This document shows, piece after piece, positions 6,969-14,403 of a stretch of DNA of 14,458 nt. The DNA is from Thermococcales archaeon 44_46 (GTDB taxonomy: Archaea; Methanobacteriota_B; Thermococci; Thermococcales; Thermococcaceae), in contig LGET01000017.1 of NCBI GenBank assembly GCA_001507935.1, positions 1 to 14,458 of the forward strand, given 5' to 3'. Made by a program: the position numbers and the translations under genes. The notes beneath the pieces were generated by a model. That model saw nothing but the letters and a program-made list of their open reading frames with translations. It searched no databases and had not been told where the DNA came from. Each line of letters begins with the position of its first letter. Within the stretch, counting starts at the first letter, position 1.

Positions 6969-7550
6969 ATGGCGCTGGGACTTAGAAAACAGGAGCTCGA
7001 AGACCTGGCCATATCTTTCATTGTTCTTACCCTCGTTTTTTCGGGTTTTGAGCTTAGATTAATCCCCTATGTTGTTCTGGGAATATTTACGGCGTTTGTG
7101 TTCCACGAGATTGCCCACCGACAGGTTGCCAGAAGGTATGGTTACTACGCAATTTATAGAAGGTGGGACACGGGAATAATGCTCGCTCTTTTGATGGGAA
7201 TATTAAACAAGCTCCTGGGCTTTAGGTTTATATTTGCCGCTGTGGGGGCAGTTCAGGTCTACTCTCTCTATACTGGCTGGGAAGATAGGGAGGTTCATGG
7301 AAAAATAAGCATCGCAGGACCAGCAACAAACATTTTAGTGGGGATTATTGCACTCGTCCTGCTGAGCTTTGTAAAGGTGTCCTATATCCTCTGGGCATCT
7401 CTATACTACACTGCCCTCATAAACTTCCGGCTGGCATTCTTTAACCTTCTACCAATTCCGCCTTTGGATGGGTATAAGGTCTTGAGGTGGAATCCCGGTT
7501 ACTGGGCAGTAGCCATAGGAATTGCTTTCCTCCTCCAGTCCATCGTTTAG
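6969..7550 (+). CDS. Site-2 protease family (M50) intramembrane metalloprotease
   Basis: A 193-residue membrane protein of the S2P/M50 family, which cleaves substrates within the membrane using zinc. The HExxH zinc motif is HEIAH at 46-50 inside the second membrane segment. The third ligand region NLLPIPPLDG is at 159-168 with Asp167, and the AGPATN block is at 116-121; these are all diagnostic. Four to five hydrophobic segments are visible (about 12-44, 68-97, 117-135, 138-160 and 176-193). It has no PDZ or CBS domain, so it is a minimal form. A GAGGT/GATGA ribosome binding region overlaps the end of the KH gene, so the two genes are an operon. The natural substrate, such as an anti-sigma-like or membrane regulator, is unknown in archaea. 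Confidence 0.88.
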   Translation: MALGLRKQELEDLAISFIVLTLVFSGFELRLIPYVVLGIFTAFVFHEIAHRQVARRYGYYAIYRRWDTGIMLALLMGILNKLLGFRFIFAAVGAVQVYSLYTGWEDREVHGKISIAGPATNILVGIIALVLLSFVKVSYILWASLYYTALINFRLAFFNLLPIPPLDGYKVLRWNPGYWAVAIGIAFLLQSIV

Positions 7551-7551
7551 T

Positions 7552-7568
7552 TTTCACTCTTGGTGATA
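7552..7568. promoter_or_regulatory. TGM operator (Tgr/TrmBL1 site) upstream of pgi
   Basis: The palindrome TTTCAC-TCTTG-GTGATA matches the Thermococcales glycolytic motif TATCAC-N5-GTGATA at 11 of 12 fixed positions. This motif is bound by the sugar-responsive TrmB-like regulator Tgr/TrmBL1. It begins 1 nt after the S2P stop and ends 12 bp before the pgi TATA box. Upstream placement is typical of targets activated under gluconeogenic growth, while glycolytic targets carry it downstream of TATA and are repressed. The site is seen; its action here is inferred. Confidence 0.8.
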
Positions 7569-7580
7569 CAAGAGGGAAAG

Positions 7581-7590
7581 GTTAAAATAC
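7581..7590 (+). promoter_or_regulatory. pgi promoter TATA box
   Basis: GTTAAAATAC, preceded by a purine-rich possible BRE, lies about 32-41 bp before the ATG at 7622. Transcription should start near 7610, followed by the ribosome binding site GGGGTGAAGG. Confidence 0.6.
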
Positions 7591-7621
7591 ACTAAGCCCA
7601 ACCATCTAACGGGGTGAAGGT

Positions 7622-8194
7622 ATGAAGTATAAAGAGCCATTTGGTGTTAAACTTGATTTTGAGACCGGGGCAATTGAGAACGCGAAGAAAAGCGTTAGGA
7701 GGCTAAGCGACCTGAAAGGCTACTTTGTCGACGAAGAAGCCTGGAAGAAAATGGTCGAAGAAGGAGACCCAGTGGTTTACGAGGTCTACGCAATAGAGCA
7801 GGAAGAGAAGGAAGGTGACCTCAACTTCGCAACTACTGTTCTCTACCCGGGCAAAGTTGGAAATGAGTTCTTCATGACTAAAGGTCACTACCACGCAAAA
7901 ATAGACAGGGCAGAGGTTTACTTTGCCCTCAAGGGTAAAGGGGGCATGCTGCTTCAAACGCCTGAAGGAGAAGCAAGGTTCATTGAAATGGAACCCGGAA
8001 CAATAGTCTACGTTCCCCCATACTGGGCCCACAGGACTGTAAATACCGGTGATGAACCGTTTATCTTCCTCGCGCTATACCCGGCAGATGCGGGTCACGA
8101 TTATGGCACAATCGCCGAAAAGGGCTTTTCTAAGATAGTGGTTGAAGAGAACGGGAAGGTTGTCGTCAAGGACAACCCCAAGTGGAAGGAGTGA
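7622..8194 (+). CDS. pgiA: Cupin-type glucose-6-phosphate isomerase
   Basis: Interconverts glucose 6-phosphate and fructose 6-phosphate (EC 5.3.1.9) in the modified Embden-Meyerhof pathway and in gluconeogenesis. It is the metal-dependent cupin enzyme specific to Euryarchaeota, unrelated to the bacterial/eukaryotic PGI. Its 190 residues are a close match from memory to the Pyrococcus furiosus protein over the whole length. Cupin motif 1 contains the metal ligands His89, His91 and Glu98 (GHYHAKIDRAEVY). Motif 2 is PGTIVYVPPYWAHRT with His137. The start has GGGGTGAAGG immediately upstream. It is cytoplasmic and expected to be a homodimer. The TGM operator upstream ties it to sugar-responsive control. 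It is monocistronic, with a T-rich run after the stop. Confidence 0.97.
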   Translation: MKYKEPFGVKLDFETGAIENAKKSVRRLSDLKGYFVDEEAWKKMVEEGDPVVYEVYAIEQEEKEGDLNFATTVLYPGKVGNEFFMTKGHYHAKIDRAEVYFALKGKGGMLLQTPEGEARFIEMEPGTIVYVPPYWAHRTVNTGDEPFIFLALYPADAGHDYGTIAEKGFSKIVVEENGKVVVKDNPKWKE

Positions 8195-8196
8195 GT

Positions 8197-8213
8197 CTCT
8201 TTTCTATTTTTTG
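8197..8213 (+). terminator. T-rich transcription end after pgi
   Basis: The sequence just past the pgi stop is rich in T (two runs of four and six T), with no hairpin. Archaeal RNA polymerase terminates at such runs, and the next gene has its own promoter. Confidence 0.45.
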
Positions 8214-8265
8214 AATGGCTGGATAAAATGTCCAATGGAAAGCTAAACCTTTGAGTATGTAAAAG

Positions 8266-8276
8266 ATTTTTATAGG
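8266..8276 (+). promoter_or_regulatory. Promoter of the methylmalonyl-CoA mutase gene
   Basis: TTTTTATAGGC lies 31-41 bp before the ATG at 8307. The expected transcription start near 8296 would exclude the upstream in-frame ATG at 8295 and supports 8307. Confidence 0.55.
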
Positions 8277-8306
8277 CTTAAAACGTATCCTCCTATGGTG
8301 GTGCTA

Positions 8307-9992
8307 ATGACTTTCGATAAAAAAAAGATTGAGGAGATTAAGAAGGCCGAGCAGGAATGGGAAGAAAAGACCGTAAAACCATTCATCCAAAAAGCCCCCG
8401 AAAGAAAGGAGAAGTTCATGACAGATGACGGTTTTGAAATCAAGAGGGTTTATACTCCTGCAGACCTTGAAAACTGGGATTATTTGGAAAAGTTAAACTT
8501 CCCCGGCCAGTACCCATTCACCAGAGGAGTTTACGCCACAATGTATAGAGGAAGACTCTGGACAATGAGACAATATGCCGGGTATGCAACTGCTGAAGAA
8601 TCAAACAAACGTTACAAATACCTTCTCGAGCAAGGGCAGACCGGTTTGAGCGTTGCTTTTGACCTGCCAACCCAGCTCGGTTATGATTCCGATCACCCAA
8701 TGGCTGAGGGAGAAGTTGGAAAAGTAGGTGTCGCAATCGATTCTCTCTGGGACATGGAGATTCTCTTTGATGGAATTCCCCTCGATAAGGTTTCCACATC
8801 AATGACAATTAACGCCACAGCCGCCAATCTTCTGGCCATGTACATCCTCGTTGCTCAAAAACAAGGGGTTCCACCGGAAAAGCTCAGGGGTACAGTCCAG
8901 AACGATATCCTTAAGGAGTACATAGCAAGGGGTACCTACATCTTCCCACCAAAGCCCTCCATGAGATTGACAACAGACATTATAATGTACTGTGCTGAAA
9001 ACGTTCCAAAGTGGAATCCGATAAGCATAAGCGGTTACCACATCAGAGAAGCCGGAGCAAATGCTGTGCAGGAGGTTGCCTTTACACTGGCGGACGGTAT
9101 CGAGTATGTTAAGGCTGTCATAGAAAGGGGCATGGACGTTGACAAGTTCGCTCCGAGATTGAGCTTCTTCTTCAACGCACACAACAACTTCCTTGAGGAG
9201 ATAGCCAAATTCAGGGCCGCAAGAAGGCTTTGGGCGAAGATTATGAAAGAGAAATTTGGTGCAAAGAATCCAAGGTCAATGCTTCTAAGATTCCACACCC
9301 AAACAGCAGGTTCAACTTTGACTGCCCAGCAGCCCGAAAACAACATAGTAAGGGTTGCAATTCAAGCCCTTGCAGCGGTTCTTGGAGGAACCCAATCCCT
9401 GCACACCAACTCATACGACGAGGCTTTAAGCCTTCCAACCGAGAAGAGCGTTAGAATAGCCTTAAGGACACAGCAGATCATAGCTTATGAGAGCGGCGTT
9501 GTTGATACAATAGACCCCCTCGGAGGAAGCTATTACATTGAGTGGCTCACCGACCACATAGAGGAAGAGGCCATGAAGTACATCGAAAAGATCGAGGCCA
9601 TGGGAGGCATGATGAAGGCTATTGAAAGGGGATACATCCAGAAGGAGATTGCAGATTCAGCTTACAAGTACCAGAAGGAGATTGAGGAGAAAAAGCGCAT
9701 TATAGTCGGAGTAAACGAGTTTGTCGTTGACGAGCCAGTAGAGGTCGAAATCCTCAAGGTAGACCCAAGCATTAGGGATAAGCAAATAGAAAGACTGAAG
9801 AAGCTAAGGAGCACAAGGGACAGCAAGAAAGTTGAAGAGGCTCTCGACAAGCTCAGGAAGGCTGCAGAGAGTGAGGATGAGAACTTAATGCCCTACATCA
9901 TTGAGGCTCACAAGCACCTCGCAACCCTCGGTGAGGTCACTGACGTCCTAAGGGAAGTTTGGGGTGAATACAGGGCTCCACTTATCTTCTGA
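8307..9992 (+). CDS. mcmA1: Methylmalonyl-CoA mutase, large (catalytic) subunit
   Basis: Catalyses the adenosylcobalamin-dependent rearrangement of (R)-methylmalonyl-CoA and succinyl-CoA (EC 5.4.99.2). The 561 residues cover only the TIM-barrel substrate-binding part. Family blocks include [20 protein letters not shown] (69-88), [15 protein letters not shown] (117-131), the [12 protein letters not shown] block (242-253), the [20 protein letters not shown] region (from 284) and [19 protein letters not shown] (from 328). The cobalamin-binding DxHxxG domain is absent, as is normal in archaea, where it is a separate small subunit; that partner is not in this window. The ATG at 8307 has GGTGGTG just upstream, so the in-frame ATG at 8295 is rejected. 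It is convergent with the surface-protein gene, only 1 nt apart. The role is likely propionyl-CoA or odd-chain/branched amino-acid carbon flow (inference). A related acyl-CoA mutase specificity is possible. Confidence 0.93.
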   Translation: MTFDKKKIEEIKKAEQEWEEKTVKPFIQKAPERKEKFMTDDGFEIKRVYTPADLENWDYLEKLNFPGQYPFTRGVYATMYRGRLWTMRQYAGYATAEESNKRYKYLLEQGQTGLSVAFDLPTQLGYDSDHPMAEGEVGKVGVAIDSLWDMEILFDGIPLDKVSTSMTINATAANLLAMYILVAQKQGVPPEKLRGTVQNDILKEYIARGTYIFPPKPSMRLTTDIIMYCAENVPKWNPISISGYHIREAGANAVQEVAFTLADGIEYVKAVIERGMDVDKFAPRLSFFFNAHNNFLEEIAKFRAARRLWAKIMKEKFGAKNPRSMLLRFHTQTAGSTLTAQQPENNIVRVAIQALAAVLGGTQSLHTNSYDEALSLPTEKSVRIALRTQQIIAYESGVVDTIDPLGGSYYIEWLTDHIEEEAMKYIEKIEAMGGMMKAIERGYIQKEIADSAYKYQKEIEEKKRIIVGVNEFVVDEPVEVEILKVDPSIRDKQIERLKKLRSTRDSKKVEEALDKLRKAAESEDENLMPYIIEAHKHLATLGEVTDVLREVWGEYRAPLIF

Positions 9993-9993
9993 T

Positions 9994-12147
9994 CTATCCT
10001 ATTTTCTTTTCCAAATATACGACCAGAGCAAGGAGTATCACAAGTGCCCCAATTATAAGGTATGCCTCTCTTGACTTCAATTCGCTAACTTCTGCTCCTC
10101 CGCTCGCTTTTTCAAAGTTTAGGGTGATGTTCCCTTCTCCAATTATTGCCACCGCTATGAAGTCCTCGTAGCTCCTTACGCCGAGTTCTCCTTCGAGGAC
10201 TTTCCCCCTTCCCTTGAAGGCCCCCTTGAAGTTCGTTGACAGTGGGTCGAAGTTTTCCTTTTCGTTGTTTAGGGTAAAGTAGTACACCCTTAACTCCACA
10301 TCCCTATCTGAGGAAAGGGAAAATTTCAGCTTCTGACCCCTTAGAGGAGTTGCATTTATTATGAACACCCCCATCCCTTCGCCGAATTCCCTTCTCCTAA
10401 GCTCGAAAGTAACGTTTCTCAGCTCGTTGAGATAATCCGACACCAGCAGAACTCCCTCGAAGTACCCTTCTCCCTCAACCATTATCATAAACTCGCTCTC
10501 GTTGAACACTATGTAGTCGCTTCTTCCCCTCTCTTGGGTCGAAGATGCAATGATCTTTCCCGAGAGGTCCAAGATGTGGAGCCTAAGGTCTTTCCCCTGC
10601 CGTATGTACCTCCCGTAGAGGACAGCAATCTTCTCCCCGCCCCACGGCTCAAAGGCAAAAGGAGGTGTTATCTCGTTACCTCCTACTCTATAAGGCAGGC
10701 CCACGTGGTGATGCTCGCTTGTGTAGTTGACCTTTGCAAGCCAGTTGTCTCCATAAACCGGCAGTATACCTATTCCCCCGACTTCTAGCTTTAGAGGAAT
10801 CTTGATTTCGTTAACCGTTACATTGAAGTCAATCGGCTCGTTGAGCATAAAGCCCTGCGGCAGGTTTGGGAGCTTTAAAACTAACGTTACCTGAGCATTT
10901 TGAACCACGTCGAGCTCCTTAACCTGAGTGTCCCCATAGTAGAAGTAGGCCTTTATAGGGTCCGGCAACCCCTCAACGCCAAAGCTCACTTTCCCACTGC
11001 CGGTGAGGCTTATCACATAGCTCACGCTTCTCCCAAGTATGCCCTTTGCGTAAGAGTTAACAGCTTTCGCGCTCAGCTCTGCCCTTAATGAGATGGGAAA
11101 AGTTGCGGAGTAAGAAGGTGACATAACTCCAACGGTTAAAATCTGCGCTTCTTCCGGAACTTTAAACTCAAGAGAAACCTCTTCGTCGGGTATTATCGTG
11201 ACGTCGGCAAAATAGGGCTCCCCCACAATGACAGAGTTCTGGTAAATAGACACCCTTCCCGAAAACGCTGTCTTTCCGTCGTTTCTCAGCCATATCTTCA
11301 ACATGTCCTTTTCCTTCTCAATCCTCGTAAGAGATATCCTTGGCATTTCGAAGTAGAAGCTCTCCTGCTTTATTACGCCATAGTCAACAAGAACCGTGCC
11401 CTGAACAGCGTCGGTCTCAAAGACTACTTCCCGCTCTCCCTTTGAGCTGAGGAAGACCTTTCTTCTCTCGAGAGTCATCCCGCTAACCAGGAGCTTAATG
11501 GTGACGTTAACGGGGTCCCCATGGTTTCTCAGAAGGACATGAAGCTTTTCATCCTTCCAGATGCGCTCAATCGTTACAAGTTCTTCAGTAGAAGTGACAG
11601 TTATGGTTTTTGATAGCTTGGCCTCCTTCAGCATGAAGGTTAGCTGAGTATAGGGGGGAGAAACCTTCAAAGTCAGGCCTTCCCCGGGCTTAAGGACAAT
11701 AGGCCGCTCCTCTATCTCCACTCCCTGAGCAAGAATCACCAGGGTGTCGTTGATCTCATAATACCCTGTGTTCTCCACCTTTACCCTTACATAGGCATCA
11801 AAGGTCTCCACGAGGGATACACTGAAGTCCCTCTTTTTTAGAACCTCAACGCCGGAGTAGTTGCCGCTTAGATGGAGCTTAAGGGTAAGTGTATTCATAT
11901 CAAGGCTTCCAACGGTGTAGTTTACCCCTTCAAAGAAAACACTCTCGCCGAAGTGCAGCCCTTTGATTAGGCTCGTGTTTTCACTCTCTAACAATAGAAA
12001 AACCAGATTCGGATTGTTTTGAGCTACATCAAAGGTTACGATGGTGTCATCAACTATCAAAACCTCATCTATCCCAAGCTCGACAGATAGGGCAAGAGCG
12101 TTCCCGACAAAGAGGAGAAGTATGAAAAACGGTAAAATTTTCTTCAT
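9994..12147 (-). CDS. Large cysteine-free surface protein of an ABC operon, function unknown
   Basis: A 717-residue exported protein with no family I can name. Residues 1-19 are a signal peptide ending ALA. Residues ~694-711 are one membrane helix followed by EKKIG, giving a C-terminal anchor with almost the whole chain outside the cell. The ectodomain is beta-rich, and at least four successive stretches (about residues 110-165, 200-255, 280-350 and 370-450) look like CARDB/NEW3-type immunoglobulin-like modules, with phrases such as VENTGYYEINDTL and LRNDGKTAFSGRV. I find no cysteine and many N-glycosylation sequons. A GAGGGATGA ribosome binding site overlaps the permease stop, and only 3 nt separate the genes, so it is translated from the ABC operon. 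It may be the transporter's extracellular partner, or an unrelated passenger. Confidence 0.85.
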   Translation of the reverse strand: MKKILPFFILLLFVGNALALSVELGIDEVLIVDDTIVTFDVAQNNPNLVFLLLESENTSLIKGLHFGESVFFEGVNYTVGSLDMNTLTLKLHLSGNYSGVEVLKKRDFSVSLVETFDAYVRVKVENTGYYEINDTLVILAQGVEIEERPIVLKPGEGLTLKVSPPYTQLTFMLKEAKLSKTITVTSTEELVTIERIWKDEKLHVLLRNHGDPVNVTIKLLVSGMTLERRKVFLSSKGEREVVFETDAVQGTVLVDYGVIKQESFYFEMPRISLTRIEKEKDMLKIWLRNDGKTAFSGRVSIYQNSVIVGEPYFADVTIIPDEEVSLEFKVPEEAQILTVGVMSPSYSATFPISLRAELSAKAVNSYAKGILGRSVSYVISLTGSGKVSFGVEGLPDPIKAYFYYGDTQVKELDVVQNAQVTLVLKLPNLPQGFMLNEPIDFNVTVNEIKIPLKLEVGGIGILPVYGDNWLAKVNYTSEHHHVGLPYRVGGNEITPPFAFEPWGGEKIAVLYGRYIRQGKDLRLHILDLSGKIIASSTQERGRSDYIVFNESEFMIMVEGEGYFEGVLLVSDYLNELRNVTFELRRREFGEGMGVFIINATPLRGQKLKFSLSSDRDVELRVYYFTLNNEKENFDPLSTNFKGAFKGRGKVLEGELGVRSYEDFIAVAIIGEGNITLNFEKASGGAEVSELKSREAYLIIGALVILLALVVYLEKKIG

Positions 12148-12150
12148 GGC

Positions 12151-12939
12151 TCATCCCTCAAACTCCTTTCTGTACAGTCCTAAAAGCGTAAATATGAGGC
12201 TCAACAGGATAACGCTGAGGAAAAACAGAGCACTCATGGATGGGTCTCCCTTATAGGTGTCCAGTCCGGTGTGAAGCGTAAAGCCCCTCTTTAGTAAAAC
12301 CCCTATCTGATAGCTCAGGTTAAAGCGCTCTGGATTGTCAAAGAAGGGCAGCTGTGGGAGTATGAATTGAGCAGTAAAAACCAATCCAAAGCTTGCGAGA
12401 GATGCATAAAGGGGTCTCGAAAGGACAACCGAGAGGAGCATCGAAACTGCCCCAAGGCTTCCGAGGATGATGACCGTAACCCCAAGGGCGAACAGGAAGT
12501 CGTCGAAAGTCGCCATAAACCCTTCGAAGCCGGACTTGTAGAGGAGAACCATGTAAACCTGCATCACAAAGTATGGAATACCAAAAATAACGAGCACGGC
12601 AGTAATTCCGGAAAGAAACTTGCCTAGGACTATCTCGCTTTTTCTTATCGGTTTCGCGAGGAGAAGTCTTATTGTGCCTTTGTCAATCTCACTCGCGAGC
12701 AAATCACTCATGACGATTATAACGACGAGTTGCCCGATCACACTTGCCCAGAAGTTTATTAAAAACTGAGAAATGTTTATCTGGAATGAAATCTCCAGGG
12801 CTTTTGCGCTGTATTCAGTTATCTCTTCATGGGTGAAAAAGTAAACTATTACTGGAAGGAGCATTAGGACAAGCATCACCTTAAGCCGTCTCGACTTCAA
12901 AAGCCTGTAGACCTCGTTTTGGTACAGAACGCTAATCAC
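12151..12939 (-). CDS. ABC-2 type transporter permease
   Basis: Membrane subunit of an ABC exporter, about 262 residues with six hydrophobic helices (near residues 20-36, 60-85, 110-135, 145-170, 178-197 and 237-257). The cytoplasmic segment SEIDKGTIRLLLAKPIRKSE between helices 2 and 3 is the characteristic coupling region of the ABC-2/NosY-like family. It should pair with the ATPase encoded just upstream; the substrate cannot be read from the sequence. The frame is open from a GTG at 12948, but the GTG at 12939 is better placed after GGTGAGG. Either start overlaps the end of the ATPase gene, which indicates translational coupling. Confidence in the family is high, and in the exact start moderate. 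Confidence 0.9.
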   Translation of the reverse strand: MISVLYQNEVYRLLKSRRLKVMLVLMLLPVIVYFFTHEEITEYSAKALEISFQINISQFLINFWASVIGQLVVIIVMSDLLASEIDKGTIRLLLAKPIRKSEIVLGKFLSGITAVLVIFGIPYFVMQVYMVLLYKSGFEGFMATFDDFLFALGVTVIILGSLGAVSMLLSVVLSRPLYASLASFGLVFTAQFILPQLPFFDNPERFNLSYQIGVLLKRGFTLHTGLDTYKGDPSMSALFFLSVILLSLIFTLLGLYRKEFEG

Positions 12940-13870
12940 TTTCCTCACCTATGCTGAACTTTTCCATGAGGATTCTCTCAAGCGGGCTTGTGTGGGGCTT
13001 GAAGAGCTTTAGGCGAATGCCCCGAGAGGTAAGATACTTCGGAAACTGCAGGAAAAACTCGTCAAGAAACCTCGGGTCTACTTTAACTCTGATTATATTT
13101 TCCTCCTCCCACACTTCCCTAACGTATGGCTTTTCTCTTAGGAACTCAATTGCCGCCCTGTTGTCTGAGGTAGAAACATCGTAATCGTTCTCCTCTATCT
13201 CAGTAAGCTCGCTTATCTTCCCCTGGGCTATCAAACGCCCTTGGTTAATTAAGCCCACGTAGTTGCACATCTTCTCAACTTCGCTCACTATGTGCGAGCT
13301 CACGAAAATAGTCTTCCCCTCTTTAGCAAGGGAGAGAATTTTTCCTATGAATTCTATTCTCCCGAGGGGGTCAAGGTTTGCGGTGGGCTCATCAAGGATT
13401 AGAAGCTCCGGGTCACCGATTAGAGCCGAAGCAAAAGCAACCCTCTGTTTCTGTCCCGAGGAGAGCTCCTTTATCTTGTTCAGTGCTAACCTTCCAACGC
13501 CAACGTACTTCATGAGCTCCTTCGCCTGCTCTCTCGCTTCCTCCTTTTTTAAGCCGGAGAGCCTGCCCATATAAGTCAGAAAGTCAAAAATCGTCATGTC
13601 TTCATAGGCTATCGGAACCTCGGGCATATAGCCAACGTTTTTCATTATTTCAACTCTCTTCTGGGGCATCTTCATGCCAAATATTCTAATCTCCCCATAG
13701 GTGGGTCTCAAAGCTGCCGTGAGCATTTTGATTGTGGTGGTCTTACCGGCCCCGTTCGGCCCCAAAAAGCCATAGACAACCCCTTTAGGGACTTTAAGGT
13801 CGAGATGATAAACTATGTTTCTCTTTCCGAAAAACTTCGTGAGGTCTTTGGTTTCTATGACGTATTCCAT
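12932..13870 (-). CDS. ABC transporter ATP-binding protein
   Basis: Nucleotide-binding subunit of the ABC-2 exporter, 312 residues. Walker A is GPNGAGKTT (37-45), the signature LSSGQKQR (136-143), Walker B LLILDEP (156-162), and the H-loop His193 lies in SSHIVSEV. The Q-loop position carries Glu in GYMPE, as is common in this NatA/CcmA-like subfamily. After residue ~215 there is a C-terminal regulatory-type domain of about 95 residues. The open frame extends to a GTG at 13906, but the ATG at 13870 is preferred. It is where ABC homology begins (EYVIETKDLTKFFG), it has GGTG 6 nt upstream, and the GTG coincides with the transcription start expected from the TATA-like box. It is the first gene of the ATPase-permease-surface protein operon. 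Confidence 0.95.
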   Translation of the reverse strand: MEYVIETKDLTKFFGKRNIVYHLDLKVPKGVVYGFLGPNGAGKTTTIKMLTAALRPTYGEIRIFGMKMPQKRVEIMKNVGYMPEVPIAYEDMTIFDFLTYMGRLSGLKKEEAREQAKELMKYVGVGRLALNKIKELSSGQKQRVAFASALIGDPELLILDEPTANLDPLGRIEFIGKILSLAKEGKTIFVSSHIVSEVEKMCNYVGLINQGRLIAQGKISELTEIEENDYDVSTSDNRAAIEFLREKPYVREVWEEENIIRVKVDPRFLDEFFLQFPKYLTSRGIRLKLFKPHTSPLERILMEKFSIGEESD

Positions 13871-13925
13871 CTTCAACACCGGACTGTAGATAATGATCTT
13901 AACCACTAGAGAATAACCTGAAAGA

Positions 13926-13935
13926 AGTTATAATG
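13926..13935 (-). promoter_or_regulatory. Promoter of the ABC/surface-protein operon
   Basis: On the minus strand the box reads CATTATAACT. Transcription would start near 13905, leaving a leader of about 35 nt before the ATG at 13870. The box contains the same AGTTATAA element (plus strand 13926-13933) that is repeated at 14023-14059. Confidence 0.5.
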
Positions 13936-14022
13936 TTTTTGGGTATGAACTATTCCCGGAAGATTCTTTTGCAGTTACAGTATCCTTTATTAGAGGTTGT
14001 CCTCTTATAGTTCCCGATTTCC

Positions 14023-14059
14023 AGTTATGAGTTATAACTTCTTAGTTATAAGTTATAAC
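14023..14059 (+). repeat. Two 16-bp direct repeats, 21 bp apart
   Basis: AGTTATGAGTTATAAC at 14023-14038 and AGTTATAAGTTATAAC at 14044-14059 differ at one base. Their starts are 21 bp apart, about two helical turns. Each contains the palindrome GTTATAAC. They lie about 90-130 bp upstream of the ABC operon promoter box, so they could be paired regulator-binding sites; the regulator is unknown. Confidence 0.7.
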
Positions 14060-14403
14060 CGAAGCTAAACTGTCTCACGAACTTTTGAAACAAACCGAAA
14101 ACTTCCCAGAATAGCGATTTCGAGAAGACAAGCTTTGATCAAACTTCGCACAGGCAAGCAAACTTTTGGAAAAAGTTTGACCAAAAGAGCCCCCTTCTTA
14201 CTAACAGGCAAAAAACCAGTTGTGCACTACTCAAAAGCACTTTTAAAGGGGTTTACTTCCCAAATACACACTTTCAATCAGGTTTCAATCCAATTTTAGC
14301 GTCCACAGGATACTTTCCTGAATGAAACCCTCATAAAAGAGCATGTAAATAAGAAACCCAGCTCATTTATTGTAAATCCTTAGAAAAGCACTCAACATTC
14401 CGC
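14060..14403. other. Non-coding region with inverted repeats between ABC operon and tRNA
   Basis: No open frame here looks like a gene. Visible structure: the palindrome TTTGATCAAA at 14134-14143; an inverted repeat with 9-bp arms and a 3-nt spacer at 14159-14179 (CAAACTTTT and its complement); a TATA-like CTTTTAAAGG at 14240-14249; and a nested foldable element at 14281-14329. The last two could form a small RNA transcription unit, described under findings. Confidence 0.5.

Noticed and set aside
12367..12627. Open frame antisense to the ABC permease gene
   Set aside because: The permease on the other strand has clear ABC-2 features, and this frame has low-complexity charged composition and no ribosome binding site, so it is a shadow.
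14023..14059. SurR-type redox operator
   Set aside because: The half-sites are GTT and AAC separated by 2 bases, not the 3 required by the GTT-N3-AAC consensus.
14271..14300. CRISPR-repeat-like text (CTTTCAATC then GTTTCAATCC with ATTTTAG)
   Set aside because: It resembles the end of known Thermococcales repeats over about 18 bases, but only about 18 of 30 positions match overall. There is no second full repeat at spacer distance, and no cas gene is present.
14281..14340. Box C/D guide RNA
   Set aside because: CTGA is present near 14318, but no RTGATGA C box is found at a suitable distance on either strand.
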